A stretch of 64,000 nt of DNA, taken from NCBI RefSeq assembly GCF_900215535.1, contig NZ_OCND01000001.1:806001-870000 (forward strand), written 5' to 3'. Shown one piece after another: positions 44,164-52,995 of this stretch. The position numbers and the translations under genes were made by a program. The notes below the pieces were generated by a model. The model was given only the letters and a program-made list of their open reading frames with translations. It searched no databases and was not told where the DNA came from. This DNA is from Pseudoxanthomonas wuyuanensis. GTDB taxonomy: Bacteria > Pseudomonadota > Gammaproteobacteria > Xanthomonadales > Xanthomonadaceae. Position 1 is the stretch's first letter. Every line of letters starts with the position of its first letter.

Positions 44164-44760
44164 ATGAGCGCCACGACGTTGCAAAAAAGCGCTGGCATGC
44201 CCGAAGCCCCCCAAGTGGGCGACCACTTGGCGTTGGATCTGCTCAACACCGAGGCCAGGAGGCAAGACCAGGTGGTGGACTACTGGGCGACAGGTGAGGA
44301 TGTGCACCGATGGCTGGTGCGGCAGGGCGTCGCGACCGAGAGCGCAGGCAATGAGATTCCGACAAATCTGCTGGTGCGTGGCCGCGAGCTGAGGGACGCG
44401 GTGCGGGAGGCAATCTCCGCACGCAAGGCGGGTGGGCCGGTGGCCGTCGATGCCCTCAATCAGCACCTGCAGGCCTACCAGACGTCCCCGCTTCTGCAGC
44501 GCGATGACACCGGCGGGTTGGCGTTGACACGTATCCGACGGGGCGACGGCTCCGCGTCGCTGCTGGGCCCTGTGGCCGAAGCGGCGGCCCAACTGCTCGT
44601 AGAAGGTGACTTCGCCTTGGTTAGGCAGTGCGAGCACCCTGACTGCATCCTGTGGTTCTACGACCGCACCAAGTCGCACAAGCGACGCTGGTGCAGCATG
44701 ACCCAATGCGGCAATCGGCATAAGGCGGCGCAATTCCGGAAGCGCAGCCATGCGGGATGA
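44164..44760 (+). CDS. ABATE-domain / CGNR zinc-finger transcriptional regulator
   Basis: A 198-residue protein. Residues 15-135 form an ABATE domain (LALDLLNTEARR near the start). Residues 150-192 form the CGNR zinc finger with four Cys (CEHPDC, WCSMTQCGNRHKAA). This family binds DNA and is often autoregulated. It is divergent from the hydrolase gene and directly preceded by paired inverted repeats. The start follows the last repeat by 3 bp without a clear ribosome site, so occupancy of that site would block transcription or initiation directly. Confidence 0.92.
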   Translation: MSATTLQKSAGMPEAPQVGDHLALDLLNTEARRQDQVVDYWATGEDVHRWLVRQGVATESAGNEIPTNLLVRGRELRDAVREAISARKAGGPVAVDALNQHLQAYQTSPLLQRDDTGGLALTRIRRGDGSASLLGPVAEAAAQLLVEGDFALVRQCEHPDCILWFYDRTKSHKRRWCSMTQCGNRHKAAQFRKRSHAG

Positions 44761-44795
44761 AATGGGCTGAGTCGGACGCGTGCCAAGCGCGGCAT

Positions 44796-45710
44796 CTAAA
44801 AAAAAGTCACTCCAGTAAGCCGTTCCGACTCACTCCACAATCTTTCGGCCATGCCTATATCCAGTGCCTGTGGAGGCACGTTGGCGACGGTGGGGTAACC
44901 TCGTGTCTCACCAAGCTTGTCCGGGCCGTAGTAGGCGCCGCCTTGAGCCTGCGGTGCAGTCGCGGCGAAGAGCGTCGGCAACGCACCTTTCGCGGCCGGC
45001 TGGAACAGAAACCACAAGAAGCGACGGGCGATGCCCGGAGCGCTCCATGCGCCAGCGCCATTGGGCAGCAGGTCGGTGCGCGAAATGCCCGGATGGGCCG
45101 CAGTGCTCTGGATGCCCCAGCCAGCCGCATCGCTGCGGCGTTGCAGTTCGAAGGCAAACATCAAGCACGCCAGTTTCGACTGGCCATAAGCGACCATTGG
45201 CTTGTAGCTGTGCTCAGACTGAAGATTGTCGAAATCGATCGCACCGGATCGAGCGGCCACGCTTGAGAGCGTGACGACGCGCGGCTGATTGCCCTTGCGC
45301 AGCAGCGGCAGCAATTGGGCAGTCAAGGCGAAGTGGCCCAGGTGGTTCGTACCGAACTGCAACTCGAATCCGTTGGCGGTTACCTGGCGTTCCGGCGGCG
45401 TCATCACACCCGCGTTGTTGATCAGCAGATCGAGGCTATCGATGGAGGAATGCAACCGTTCGCCGAATGCCTCGATGGAATCCAGGCTGGCGAGATCCAG
45501 TGCCGCAAATCTCACCGTCGCGCCAGGAACACTTTGGCGAATCCGCTCGACAGCGGCCGCCCCTTTTGAGGGACTTCGGCCCGCAAGGATGACGTGCGCA
45601 TCGGCGCGAGCCAGCGCCAATGCGTCTTCGAATCCGAGTCCGCCTGTTCCGGTGACGACCGCCGTACGGCCGCGTTGAGAAGGAATGTCAGAAGCTGTCC
45701 AGCTAGTCAT
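44796..45710 (-). CDS. Short-chain dehydrogenase/reductase
   Basis: A 304-residue SDR of the retinol-dehydrogenase/WWOX-like subgroup. NAG motif in LLINNAGVMTPP, catalytic Ser in VVTLSSVAARSG and YxxxK in AYGQSKLACLMF. The cofactor loop reads VVTGTGGLGFE, one residue shorter than the usual TGxxxGxG of the neighbouring paralogs, which may weaken NADP binding. ATG 45710. It is the last gene of a duplicated SDR/MFS/OmpV array and converges on the CGNR gene with a 35-bp gap. Confidence 0.88.
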   Translation of the reverse strand: MTSWTASDIPSQRGRTAVVTGTGGLGFEDALALARADAHVILAGRSPSKGAAAVERIRQSVPGATVRFAALDLASLDSIEAFGERLHSSIDSLDLLINNAGVMTPPERQVTANGFELQFGTNHLGHFALTAQLLPLLRKGNQPRVVTLSSVAARSGAIDFDNLQSEHSYKPMVAYGQSKLACLMFAFELQRRSDAAGWGIQSTAAHPGISRTDLLPNGAGAWSAPGIARRFLWFLFQPAAKGALPTLFAATAPQAQGGAYYGPDKLGETRGYPTVANVPPQALDIGMAERLWSESERLTGVTFF

Positions 45711-45747
45711 GATGGTTGCCTTGTAGATGAGAGGAAGGTGTGCCAAG

Positions 45748-47328
45748 TCAAGGGATCGACTTGTGCGCCTGGGCACCAAGTCGGGTGCCGGGCGGTTGAA
45801 GAGTTCCGGAATATCGGCGGGTCCGGGACGGGTGTTCTTGATGTTCCCGCTGCACGCAGGCAATCTCAGGTGAGACGAGCGTCTCGGCGCCGCCCTGAGC
45901 TTGGATGGTCCGGGGCGTGTCGGTGGGGTGGGGCGAGGTTGCGGCATGCGACACGGATAGAACAGCGCCATCGTGTATACCGTCGGAGTCCGCGGGTGCG
46001 GCGCTCGCCGGCAGTTGCGCCGCGCGTCGAAACTGCGCGCGCCCCAACCACAGGGCGAGTACCCCCCATACCAGTGCCAGCGGCAGGACAACGCTGACCA
46101 GGCCGCCCATCGCCAGCCCGAGCCGACCCAGCGCGCCCTCGGCCTGCGCACCGGCCACGTCGCCTGAGCGATAGACGAAGGTGTCGATGAGGGCCTTGGC
46201 CTTGTACTTGTCCTGACGGTCGACCACGGTGAACAGCGCCTCTCGCGCCGGCTGGGCGATGCCGCGCTGCACCGCGCGGGTACCGACCTCCAGCAGCATC
46301 AGCCCCAGGAAGGAACCGTAGATCGCCAGCCCGATGAAGCCGAACGCGGTGGTCACGGGCAGCATCGCCAACGTGACGCCCAGGCCGAAGCGTTTGATGA
46401 TTCGTCCTGCCAGGGTGAGCTGAAGCGTCAGCACCGCGACATGCGTCCACATGTCGATCTTTCCCAGGATCGCTGCCCGCGTGTCCAGGTCGTCGGCGAT
46501 CGCTGCGACCATCTGCAGGCGGGTGAAGTACACGAACGTCACCATCACCGCCGTCAACATCACGTAGCCGGCGACGCCGATCAGGTATGGGGACCGGAAC
46601 ACCGAGAGGACGCCGGCCCAGGCGCTGCCACCGATGCGCTCGCTCTCGTCCGCACGCGACGACGTAGCGACATCGGTGTCGGTCGTGCGGTCGGGTGCGA
46701 TCCACAGCAGAAGCCACGCGGCCAGCATGCCCAGCAGCAGGAAGCCGCCAGCGACCAGCAGCAGGCTGGGCGTGCCCAAGGGCTGGGCCAGTTGCGAGGT
46801 GAGCCAGGGGCCGAAGATCGCGCCAAGCGTGCCGCCGACCGCGATCAGGGCGAAGAAGCGCTTGCCCTGGTCGCTGGTGAAACGGTCGGCCAGCAACGCC
46901 CAGAACACCATGGTCACGAACAGGTTGAACACGTTGAACCAGATGTAGAACACTTGGCTGCTGGCTTGGCTCACCGCGCTGGGAGCGAACCTCATCAGGC
47001 CCCAAAAGCCCACCAGGGCCAGCACCAGGAAGCCGTAGGTCGCGCCGATGAACTGCAGTCGCTTCAAGCGACTGACCACCCATCCGAACAGCGGGTTCAT
47101 CGCCAGTGTCACCACCGCGGTCACGACGATAAGCGAACGCACGCTTTCGATGCCATGCGCCAGGCCCAAAGCGTCGCGCGCCGGCCGCAGCAGCATCAGC
47201 GCGGTCAGCAGGAAGAAAAAGAACAGTGCTGCGATCAGCACCGGCCCGGTCTCTTCGCGGCGGAGGTGGAACATGGCCTCCCACAGGCGCGGGCGGCGCG
47301 AGGCTGTTGGCATCTGGGTTGGGCTCAT
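45748..47328 (-). CDS. MFS-type NTP/NDP exchange transporter-like protein (copy 2)
   Basis: A 526-residue membrane protein with about 12 hydrophobic segments between residues 30 and 430. Motifs such as LMLLRPARDALGL, FVTMVFWALLADRF and GGTLGAIFGPWLTSQLAQPL mark the Npt1-related MFS family, whose substrates in free-living bacteria are unknown. It is a close paralog of the gene at 49526-50980, with a ~90-bp identical DNA stretch. The C-terminal ~90 residues (from about 440) are hydrophilic and absent in the paralog; they may be read-through of former intergenic DNA. Confidence 0.85.
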   Translation of the reverse strand: MSPTQMPTASRRPRLWEAMFHLRREETGPVLIAALFFFFLLTALMLLRPARDALGLAHGIESVRSLIVVTAVVTLAMNPLFGWVVSRLKRLQFIGATYGFLVLALVGFWGLMRFAPSAVSQASSQVFYIWFNVFNLFVTMVFWALLADRFTSDQGKRFFALIAVGGTLGAIFGPWLTSQLAQPLGTPSLLLVAGGFLLLGMLAAWLLLWIAPDRTTDTDVATSSRADESERIGGSAWAGVLSVFRSPYLIGVAGYVMLTAVMVTFVYFTRLQMVAAIADDLDTRAAILGKIDMWTHVAVLTLQLTLAGRIIKRFGLGVTLAMLPVTTAFGFIGLAIYGSFLGLMLLEVGTRAVQRGIAQPAREALFTVVDRQDKYKAKALIDTFVYRSGDVAGAQAEGALGRLGLAMGGLVSVVLPLALVWGVLALWLGRAQFRRAAQLPASAAPADSDGIHDGAVLSVSHAATSPHPTDTPRTIQAQGGAETLVSPEIACVQREHQEHPSRTRRYSGTLQPPGTRLGAQAHKSIP

Positions 47329-47391
47329 GGGGCTTCTTGGGCGCGCTGGCGCCCAGGAAGCAAGCGGGGGATCGATTCGGTGACGATGCGA

Positions 47392-48453
47392 TCAACGGCC
47401 GCGCGCGGGGAAACGCGTGCCGGTGATCTCTTCGGTGATCGTCCACAGGCGGGCGGCAGCCGCAGCATCGCTGGCAGGCGGGGGAACGGTCGCCAGGCCA
47501 AGCGGCCCTGCGATCTCGTTCGGGCCAGTCGGGCCGTAGTAGATCCCGCCTTGTGCCTCCGGTGCAGTGGCGGCGTACAGTGTGGGCACGGCCCCCTGGG
47601 CCGCAGTCTGCAAGTGCTCGCGCATGGCGGACCACTGACGTCCCTGTTCGCTCTCCAGACCGGGTCCGCGCGCAACCAGCTCGGTCACCGAGACGCCGGG
47701 ATGGGCGGCCATGCTCTGGATGCCCCAGCCCGCGGCATCGCTGCGCCGCTGCAGTTCGAATGCGAACATCAGGCACGCCAGCTTGGACTGGGCATAGACG
47801 GTCATCGGCTCGTAAGCCTGCGTGAACTGCAGGTCGTCGAAGTTGATCCTGCCCCCCCGGTGAATGGCGATGCTGGACAGGGTGACGACGCGGGGAGAAT
47901 CGCTCTTGCGCAGCAGTGGCAACAGCTCGGCAGTCAGAACGAAGTGCCCGGCGTAGTTCGTGGCGAATTGCATCTCAAAGCCGTCCGCGGACGTGCCACG
48001 TTCGGCAGGCGCCATGATCGCCGCATTGTTGATCAATCCATCGAGCCGGGGCAGCGTGGTCCTGAGACGTTGGCCCAGCGCACGAACCGAGGACAGATTG
48101 GCCAGGTCGAAGGCTTCGAACTGTACCTGCGCGTCGGGTACTTCCTGTTTGATGCGGTCGACCGATTCCTGACCCCGCTGTGGGTTGCGCGCTGCGATTA
48201 CCACCTTCGCGCCCGCGGCAGCCAGCGCCTTGGCATCCTCGAACCCCATGCCGCTGGTTCCGCCGGTGACCAGGAAGATTCGCCCCTTCTGGGAGGGCAT
48301 GTCGGCCAGGCTCCAATCAGGCTTGGGCGGGCTCTGCGCCAGCACGCTGCCCACGGCAAATGAGCAGCCCAACAGCAGGCCAAAGGCGGCAAGGCGGCTG
48401 CGCCATCCGGAACGCGTCGCGCGCGTGTTGTTTATTCGCAGTGTGTTGATCAT
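47392..48453 (-). CDS. Exported short-chain dehydrogenase/reductase
   Basis: A 353-residue SDR preceded by an N-terminal signal segment (LAAFGLLLGCSFAVGSVLAQ). Motifs: TGGTSGMG near residue 64, NNAAIMAP (NNAA in place of NNAG), Ser in VVTLSSIAI and YAQSK. Exported SDRs are unusual because NAD(P) is cytoplasmic; such proteins may stay membrane-anchored. It is highly similar to the SDR at 51029-52036. It is followed downstream by the MFS copy 2 gene. Confidence 0.87.
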   Translation of the reverse strand: MINTLRINNTRATRSGWRSRLAAFGLLLGCSFAVGSVLAQSPPKPDWSLADMPSQKGRIFLVTGGTSGMGFEDAKALAAAGAKVVIAARNPQRGQESVDRIKQEVPDAQVQFEAFDLANLSSVRALGQRLRTTLPRLDGLINNAAIMAPAERGTSADGFEMQFATNYAGHFVLTAELLPLLRKSDSPRVVTLSSIAIHRGGRINFDDLQFTQAYEPMTVYAQSKLACLMFAFELQRRSDAAGWGIQSMAAHPGVSVTELVARGPGLESEQGRQWSAMREHLQTAAQGAVPTLYAATAPEAQGGIYYGPTGPNEIAGPLGLATVPPPASDAAAAARLWTITEEITGTRFPARGR

Positions 48454-48487
48454 CTTTCTGTCCTCACGGTTGGTTGGAGATGTGCAT

Positions 48488-48520
48488 CAAGGGATCAGAA
48501 GCGTCTGATCAGTCCCGGCA
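48488..48520 (-). pseudogene. Remnant of an OmpV/MipA C-terminus
   Basis: The plus-strand text around 48488-48520 (AAGGGATCAGAAGCG...CAGTCCCGGCAC) nearly repeats that at 48699-48731, the 3' end of the intact OmpV gene. On the minus strand it reads VPGLIRRF-stop, against LGLSRRF-stop. The rest of that second OmpV copy is gone; nothing else is recognised in 48521-48702. Confidence 0.55.
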
Positions 48521-48702
48521 CTTGGTAACGCGGTTGAGTGGTCCATGCCTGCAGTACAGCGACGCTTGAGCGCGCAGGGTTCGCGCGGCCATGGCAACGG
48601 GAAACTCTCGGTCAGGTTCGAAGCACGGCCGTAGGCAAGGGCGGAGGTTTCTGCGAAGGATTGGTGCGGTTGCAGGCACCGAAACCAACGCCCTTGAAGG
48701 GA

Positions 48703-49494
48703 TCAGAAGCGCCGGCTTAGTCCCAGCACCACACGCCCAAACCCGTCGCGGTCAGGCTCCAGCAGCGGGCTGTCGCTGAGCTCGCTCGGCAGCAACTGGT
48801 ACTCAACCGACCCGAGAAGCTGCCACTTCGATGCTCCGATCGGATGCATCAGCGTCAGACCTATACGCGGGATAACAGCAGATCCAGGGGAGTACCCTGC
48901 GACCCCTCTCGCGATCTCTTCGTCCAGTATTCCGAAGTAGTAGCCCGCGAGATCCGAGGACATCCAGCTTGCCCCCGCGTTGGCCGTGAGCGCGGTCCGG
49001 TCGAACAGCCACGTGTACCGATAGTCGAGGGAAATCTCGTAACCGCCACTGGCATCTGAAATGTCATGAACACCCTCAAGCGAGATCGCACCCCATGTCG
49101 AGGCGAAGGTCGCTCGAAAGCCGGCATCCATACCGTCATCGCGATCGCTCAACAGGCTGGGGTCCACGCCGTTGGCCACGAGCTCAGCGTGCCCGAGGTC
49201 CGAGATATCGAACCCATATAGGCGTGCGGACAAAATCGCATCGAACGTAAATCCGCCCGATTCATACAGGTGCACACCACCGGAGATCCCACGCAGGAAC
49301 ACACGCTCTCCCTCGTAGCTGATCAGAGGGAACGGCCGGACGCGCGATTCTTCGCCGGCATAGGGGCTGTCGATGACAGCAGCACCGACGCCGACTGACC
49401 ATTTTCCCGATGGCGCAGAAGATTCCTGGCCCAACGCAGTGGCAGGAAGAGCAAGAAGAGCGAGCTTTGCGAGCGTTCGTGCGGTCATGTTCAT
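48703..49494 (-). CDS. MipA/OmpV-family outer membrane protein
   Basis: A 263-residue protein with a signal peptide (LALLALPATALGQ), then the family start WSVGVGAAVIDSPYAGEES, RVRPFPLISYEGERVFLRG, and amphipathic beta strands ending in VLGLSRRF with a terminal aromatic residue. These proteins form small outer-membrane barrels; some act as MltA-interacting scaffolds or porins. It lies in an SDR/MFS/OmpV array under a divergent TetR regulator, so it may pass the same compound. Confidence 0.9.
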   Translation of the reverse strand: MNMTARTLAKLALLALPATALGQESSAPSGKWSVGVGAAVIDSPYAGEESRVRPFPLISYEGERVFLRGISGGVHLYESGGFTFDAILSARLYGFDISDLGHAELVANGVDPSLLSDRDDGMDAGFRATFASTWGAISLEGVHDISDASGGYEISLDYRYTWLFDRTALTANAGASWMSSDLAGYYFGILDEEIARGVAGYSPGSAVIPRIGLTLMHPIGASKWQLLGSVEYQLLPSELSDSPLLEPDRDGFGRVVLGLSRRF

Positions 49495-49525
49495 TCAATG
49501 GCTCCAGTAACAGGGATTGGAATTT

Positions 49526-50980
49526 CTACTTTTGGAGTTCAGGCGGGCCAGGTCGCGTCGGACGCGCGGGGAATGCCGCCACGGACGCCGCCGATGGGCC
49601 AGGACTGTCGTGTGCGCCGTCAGAGATTTCAGGCGTGGCGATCGTCGGCGCCGGAGGAAGCACCACGCGCCGTGCCTGCGCGCGTCCCAGCCAGATGCCC
49701 AGCGCGGCCCACACAAGTGCCAGCGGTACCACCATGCTGACCAGTCCGCCCATGGCAAGCCCCAACCTTCCGAGTGCGCCTTCGGTCTGCGCACCGATGA
49801 CATCGCCGGTGCGGTACATGAACGTGTCGACAAAGGCCTTGGCCTTGTACTTCTCCTCACGGCTGACCACGGTGAACAGCGCCTCGCGCGCCGGCCGGGT
49901 GATGCCGCGCTGCACGGCGCGGTTGACGGCTTCAAGCAGGATCAGCACCACAAACGAACCGTAGACCGCCAGGCCGATGAAGCCGAGCGCGGTGGCCACC
50001 GGCAGGATCGCCAATGCCACGCCCAGGCCGAAGCGCTTGATGATCTTTCCGGTCAGGGTGAGCTGCAGGACCAGCACCGCGACCTGCGTCCACATGTCGA
50101 TGTTGCCGAAGATCGCCGCGCGCGCGTCGGTGTCGTCGGCGACCGCCGCGACCATCTGCAGGCGGGTGAAGTAGACCAGCGTCGCTACCACGGTCATCAG
50201 CAGGATGTAGCCGGCGATGCCGGTCAGATAGCGCGACCGGAACACCGCACGCAGGCCCGCCCACGCGCTGCCGCCGATGCGCTCGGCCTCGCTCGCAAAA
50301 CCGGCCGTCGCGGTCGTGGCGGCCGGCGCACCGGTGCCCACCCGATCCGGCGCCACGTGAACCAGCAGCCAGGCCATGGCAAGGGCCAGCAGCAGGAAGC
50401 CGCCAGCGACCAGCAGCAGGCTGGGCGTGCCCAAGGGCTGGGCCAGTTGCGAGGTGAGCCAGGGGCCGAAGATCGCACCGAGCGTGCCGCCCACCGAGAT
50501 CAGGGCGAAGAAGCGTTTGCCCTGGTCGCTGGTGAAGCGGTCGGCCAACAACGCCCAGAACACCATGGTCACGAACAGGTTGAACACGCTGAACCAGACA
50601 AAGAACACCTGGCCGCTGCGCTGGCCCACAGCGTCGGGCGCGAACATCAGCAACGCCCAGAAGCCGACCAGGCTCAGCACAAAGAATCCGTAGGTCGCAC
50701 CGATGAACTGCAGCCGCCGCAGGCGGCTGACCAGCCAACCGAACAGCGGGTTCACCGCCAGCGTCACCACCGCGGTGCCGATGAACAGCCAACGGATGCT
50801 CTCGATACCGCGTTCCATGCCCAGCGCGTCACGTGCAGGTCGCAACAGCATCAGCGCAGTCAGCACGCAGAAGAAGAACAGCGCGGCGATCAGTACCGGT
50901 ACGATTTCCTCGCGGCGGAGGTTGAACAAGGCCTGCAGCAGGCGTGGGCGACGCGGCGCCGGTATCGCGGTTCTACTCAT
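49526..50980 (-). CDS. MFS-type NTP/NDP exchange transporter-like protein (copy 1)
   Basis: A 484-residue membrane protein with about 12 membrane segments, closely similar over residues 10-430 to the product of 45748-47328 (shared FVTMVFWALLADRFTSDQG and GPWLTSQLAQPLGTPSLLLV). The C-terminus ends soon after the last segment, as expected for the family. It lies between an SDR gene 48 bp upstream and the OmpV gene 31 bp downstream. The substrate is unknown. Confidence 0.88.
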   Translation of the reverse strand: MSRTAIPAPRRPRLLQALFNLRREEIVPVLIAALFFFCVLTALMLLRPARDALGMERGIESIRWLFIGTAVVTLAVNPLFGWLVSRLRRLQFIGATYGFFVLSLVGFWALLMFAPDAVGQRSGQVFFVWFSVFNLFVTMVFWALLADRFTSDQGKRFFALISVGGTLGAIFGPWLTSQLAQPLGTPSLLLVAGGFLLLALAMAWLLVHVAPDRVGTGAPAATTATAGFASEAERIGGSAWAGLRAVFRSRYLTGIAGYILLMTVVATLVYFTRLQMVAAVADDTDARAAIFGNIDMWTQVAVLVLQLTLTGKIIKRFGLGVALAILPVATALGFIGLAVYGSFVVLILLEAVNRAVQRGITRPAREALFTVVSREEKYKAKAFVDTFMYRTGDVIGAQTEGALGRLGLAMGGLVSMVVPLALVWAALGIWLGRAQARRVVLPPAPTIATPEISDGAHDSPGPSAASVAAFPARPTRPGPPELQK

Positions 50981-51028
50981 GGAGAGGGGGCCTGGTTAGG
51001 AATGCGTTGTACAAGCGCGTGCTGGCAT

Positions 51029-52036
51029 TCAGTCGGCAATGCGCGACGGGTAGCGCGTGCCGCTGAGTTGTTCGCTGACGGCCCACAGGCGGGCGGCTGC
51101 CTGGGCATCCGTTGCGGCGGCGGGCACCCTGGCGAGGCCGAGCGAGCCACGCGCTTCCATCAAGCCGGTCGGCCCGTAGTAGGCGCCGCCTTGCGCTTCC
51201 TGCGCGGTGGCGGCGTACAGCGTCGGCACTGCGCCCTGTGCGGCCGTCTGGAAGAAGCGCCACAGCAGGGTGCTTCGGCCTTGCGAAGGCAGCAGGTTGG
51301 TGCGTGAGAGCCCCGGATGGGACGCGATGCTCTTGAGGCCCCAGCCGGCCGCATCACTGCGCCGTTGCAGTTCGAGGGCGAACATCAGGCAGGCCAACTT
51401 CGATTGATCGTAGGCCGCAGACGGATCGTAGGCTTGCTCGAACTGCAGATCAGGGAAGTTGATCGCCGCCCCTCTTCGTGCGGCGGCGATGCTGGACAAG
51501 GTGACGACGCGTGGCGCATCGGCCTTCTGCAACAACGGCAGCAAGTCCGCGGTCAGGGCAAAGTGGCCCAGGTGGTTGACGGCGAATTGCATCTCAAAAC
51601 CGTCCTTCGACGTGCCGCGATCCGGCGGTTCCATGATTCCCGCGTTGTTGATCAGGCCGTCGAGACGGGGCAGCGCCGCGTTGAGACGTTCAGCCAACGC
51701 GTGAACTGAAGCCAGGTCGGCCAAGTCCAGCGCTTCGAACTGCACGCGCGCATCGGGTGTTTCCTGCCGGATGCTCGCGATCGCTTCTTCGCCTCGCTCC
51801 GGATTGCGTGCCGCGATCACGACCTGCGCACCCGCGGCCGCCAGGGCCTTGGCGCTTTCGTAGCCGATGCCGCTGGTTCCGCCGGTGACCAGGAAGATGC
51901 GTCCATCCTGGGAAGGCATGTCGGCCAGGTTCCAATCCGGCTTCGGCTGGCCCTGCGCAATCGAGCCGCCCGCGGCGCACGCGGAGAGGAGCAACGCAGC
52001 CAAGGCGGCGAGACAGGTTCGCGACCGGGAAAACAT
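51029..52036 (-). CDS. Lipoprotein-type short-chain dehydrogenase/reductase
   Basis: A 335-residue SDR with a lipoprotein-type signal (CLAALAALLLSACAAGG, lipobox LSAC). Motifs: TGGTSGIG, LINNAGIMEPP, VVTLSSIAA and YDQSKLACLMF. ATG 52036 (MFSRSRT) is chosen because it begins the signal peptide and has AAGG upstream. The frame also reads from 52126, but those codons are the relic of another SDR gene. It is the first gene of the array and is divergent from a TetR regulator. Confidence 0.87.
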   Translation of the reverse strand: MFSRSRTCLAALAALLLSACAAGGSIAQGQPKPDWNLADMPSQDGRIFLVTGGTSGIGYESAKALAAAGAQVVIAARNPERGEEAIASIRQETPDARVQFEALDLADLASVHALAERLNAALPRLDGLINNAGIMEPPDRGTSKDGFEMQFAVNHLGHFALTADLLPLLQKADAPRVVTLSSIAAARRGAAINFPDLQFEQAYDPSAAYDQSKLACLMFALELQRRSDAAGWGLKSIASHPGLSRTNLLPSQGRSTLLWRFFQTAAQGAVPTLYAATAQEAQGGAYYGPTGLMEARGSLGLARVPAAATDAQAAARLWAVSEQLSGTRYPSRIAD

Positions 52037-52059
52037 CGGACGCGCCTTGGAATCCGAGG

Positions 52060-52126
52060 TCGCGGTACTGACGACCGTGGTGCGGCCGCGTCGGGAGAGA
52101 ATGCCAGAAGCTGTCCAGTTGGCCAT
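52060..52126 (-). pseudogene. Relic of an SDR N-terminus in front of the lipoprotein SDR gene
   Basis: From ATG 52126 the reading MANWTASGILSRRGRTTVV matches the start of the SDR at 45710 (MTSWTASDIPSQRGRTAVV). DNA around both starts is also alike (shared CAGAAGCTGTCCAG). The match ends before the glycine loop, so a tandem SDR gene has been deleted except for its promoter-proximal end. Confidence 0.7.
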
Positions 52127-52176
52127 GGTCTTTGCCTTGCAAGGGACGGGAGGGTAAGCTGGATGCATAAATAGAT

Positions 52177-52249
52177 GCACCGAGTGCTTTATTTAACGTA
52201 CCGAGTGCAAATTAAAGATTCTTTAAGCGATACATACGCCAGGCACTCG
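52177..52249. promoter_or_regulatory. Repeated ACCGAGTGC elements between SDR and TetR genes
   Basis: ACCGAGTGC occurs at 52179-52187 and 52200-52208, 21 bp apart (two helical turns), and an inverted partial copy GCACTCG lies at 52243-52249, just before the TetR start. The first copy sits in a near-palindrome TGCAC-CGA-GTGCT. Probable operator sites of the TetR protein, placed to control both divergent genes. Confidence 0.6.
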
Positions 52250-52250
52250 A

Positions 52251-52862
52251 ATGTCGGAAATCCTCCCCCCAGCGGGCACTGCGCCCGCAGAAGGCTTGCG
52301 GGAACGCAAGCGCCGCGAAACACGTCAGCGCATCGCCGAAACCGCGCTGCGCTTGTTCCTCGCCAAGGGCTACGAGGGCACGACGCTGGACGCCATCGCG
52401 GCGGAGGCCGGCATCTCGCGCCGCACCTTCTTCTCGTACTTCAAGTCGAAGGACGACATCATCTTGTTCGGGCTAGACGCGGATTCGGCCATGATGATCG
52501 CCGACCTGCTGAAGACATCGCCCGACGTACCGCCGCTCGATGCCGTTCGCGATGTGATGGTGAAGCGCATCGCGCGCCATACGACCGAGCAGATGAAAGC
52601 CATCGACGATCTCATGCTGTCGAGCGAATCGCTGCTTGCGCGCAAGCAGACGTTCTACGCAAGACAGGAGCAGGCGCTCTTCAACGCGATGTGCGAGGTC
52701 TGGCGGCAGCCTGAGCGCCGTCGGGCGCTGCGGATGGTGGCCATGGTGTCCATCGGTGCGATGAGAGTCGCGCTTCAGGCATGGAGGGAACAGACCGGCC
52801 AGCGGAAGTCGGCGGCCAAGTTCCTGCGGGACGCCTTCGACAGCCTGAAATCCGGGCTTTGA
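52251..52862 (+). CDS. TetR-family transcriptional regulator
   Basis: A 203-residue TetR protein. The N-terminal helix-turn-helix is in LRERKRRETRQRIAETALRL and TTLDAIAAEAGISRRTFFSYF (residues 17-65). The helical ligand domain is of the AcrR-like C-terminal type. It is divergent from the SDR/MFS/OmpV array and separated by repeated ACCGAGTGC elements, so it is very likely the array's repressor and its own. The ligand is unknown, perhaps the compound handled by the transporters and reductases. Confidence 0.92.
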   Translation: MSEILPPAGTAPAEGLRERKRRETRQRIAETALRLFLAKGYEGTTLDAIAAEAGISRRTFFSYFKSKDDIILFGLDADSAMMIADLLKTSPDVPPLDAVRDVMVKRIARHTTEQMKAIDDLMLSSESLLARKQTFYARQEQALFNAMCEVWRQPERRRALRMVAMVSIGAMRVALQAWREQTGQRKSAAKFLRDAFDSLKSGL

Positions 52863-52995
52863 CTGTGTACCAAGACCGAATGCTGTGACAGATCGCCCGG
52901 TTCAACCTCCGGCGCGAAGCGCATCGTCCCCAACACAACCGGCATGACGGCGAGTCTTGCGGCGGGCGCTTGGCATACAGGGCAAGAAGTGGCGG

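Noticed and set aside
45866..48363. Long frames on both strands across the MFS and SDR genes (636 and 640 codons)
   Set aside because: Out-of-frame shadows rich in Arg, Gly and Ala; the MFS and SDR readings have clear motifs.
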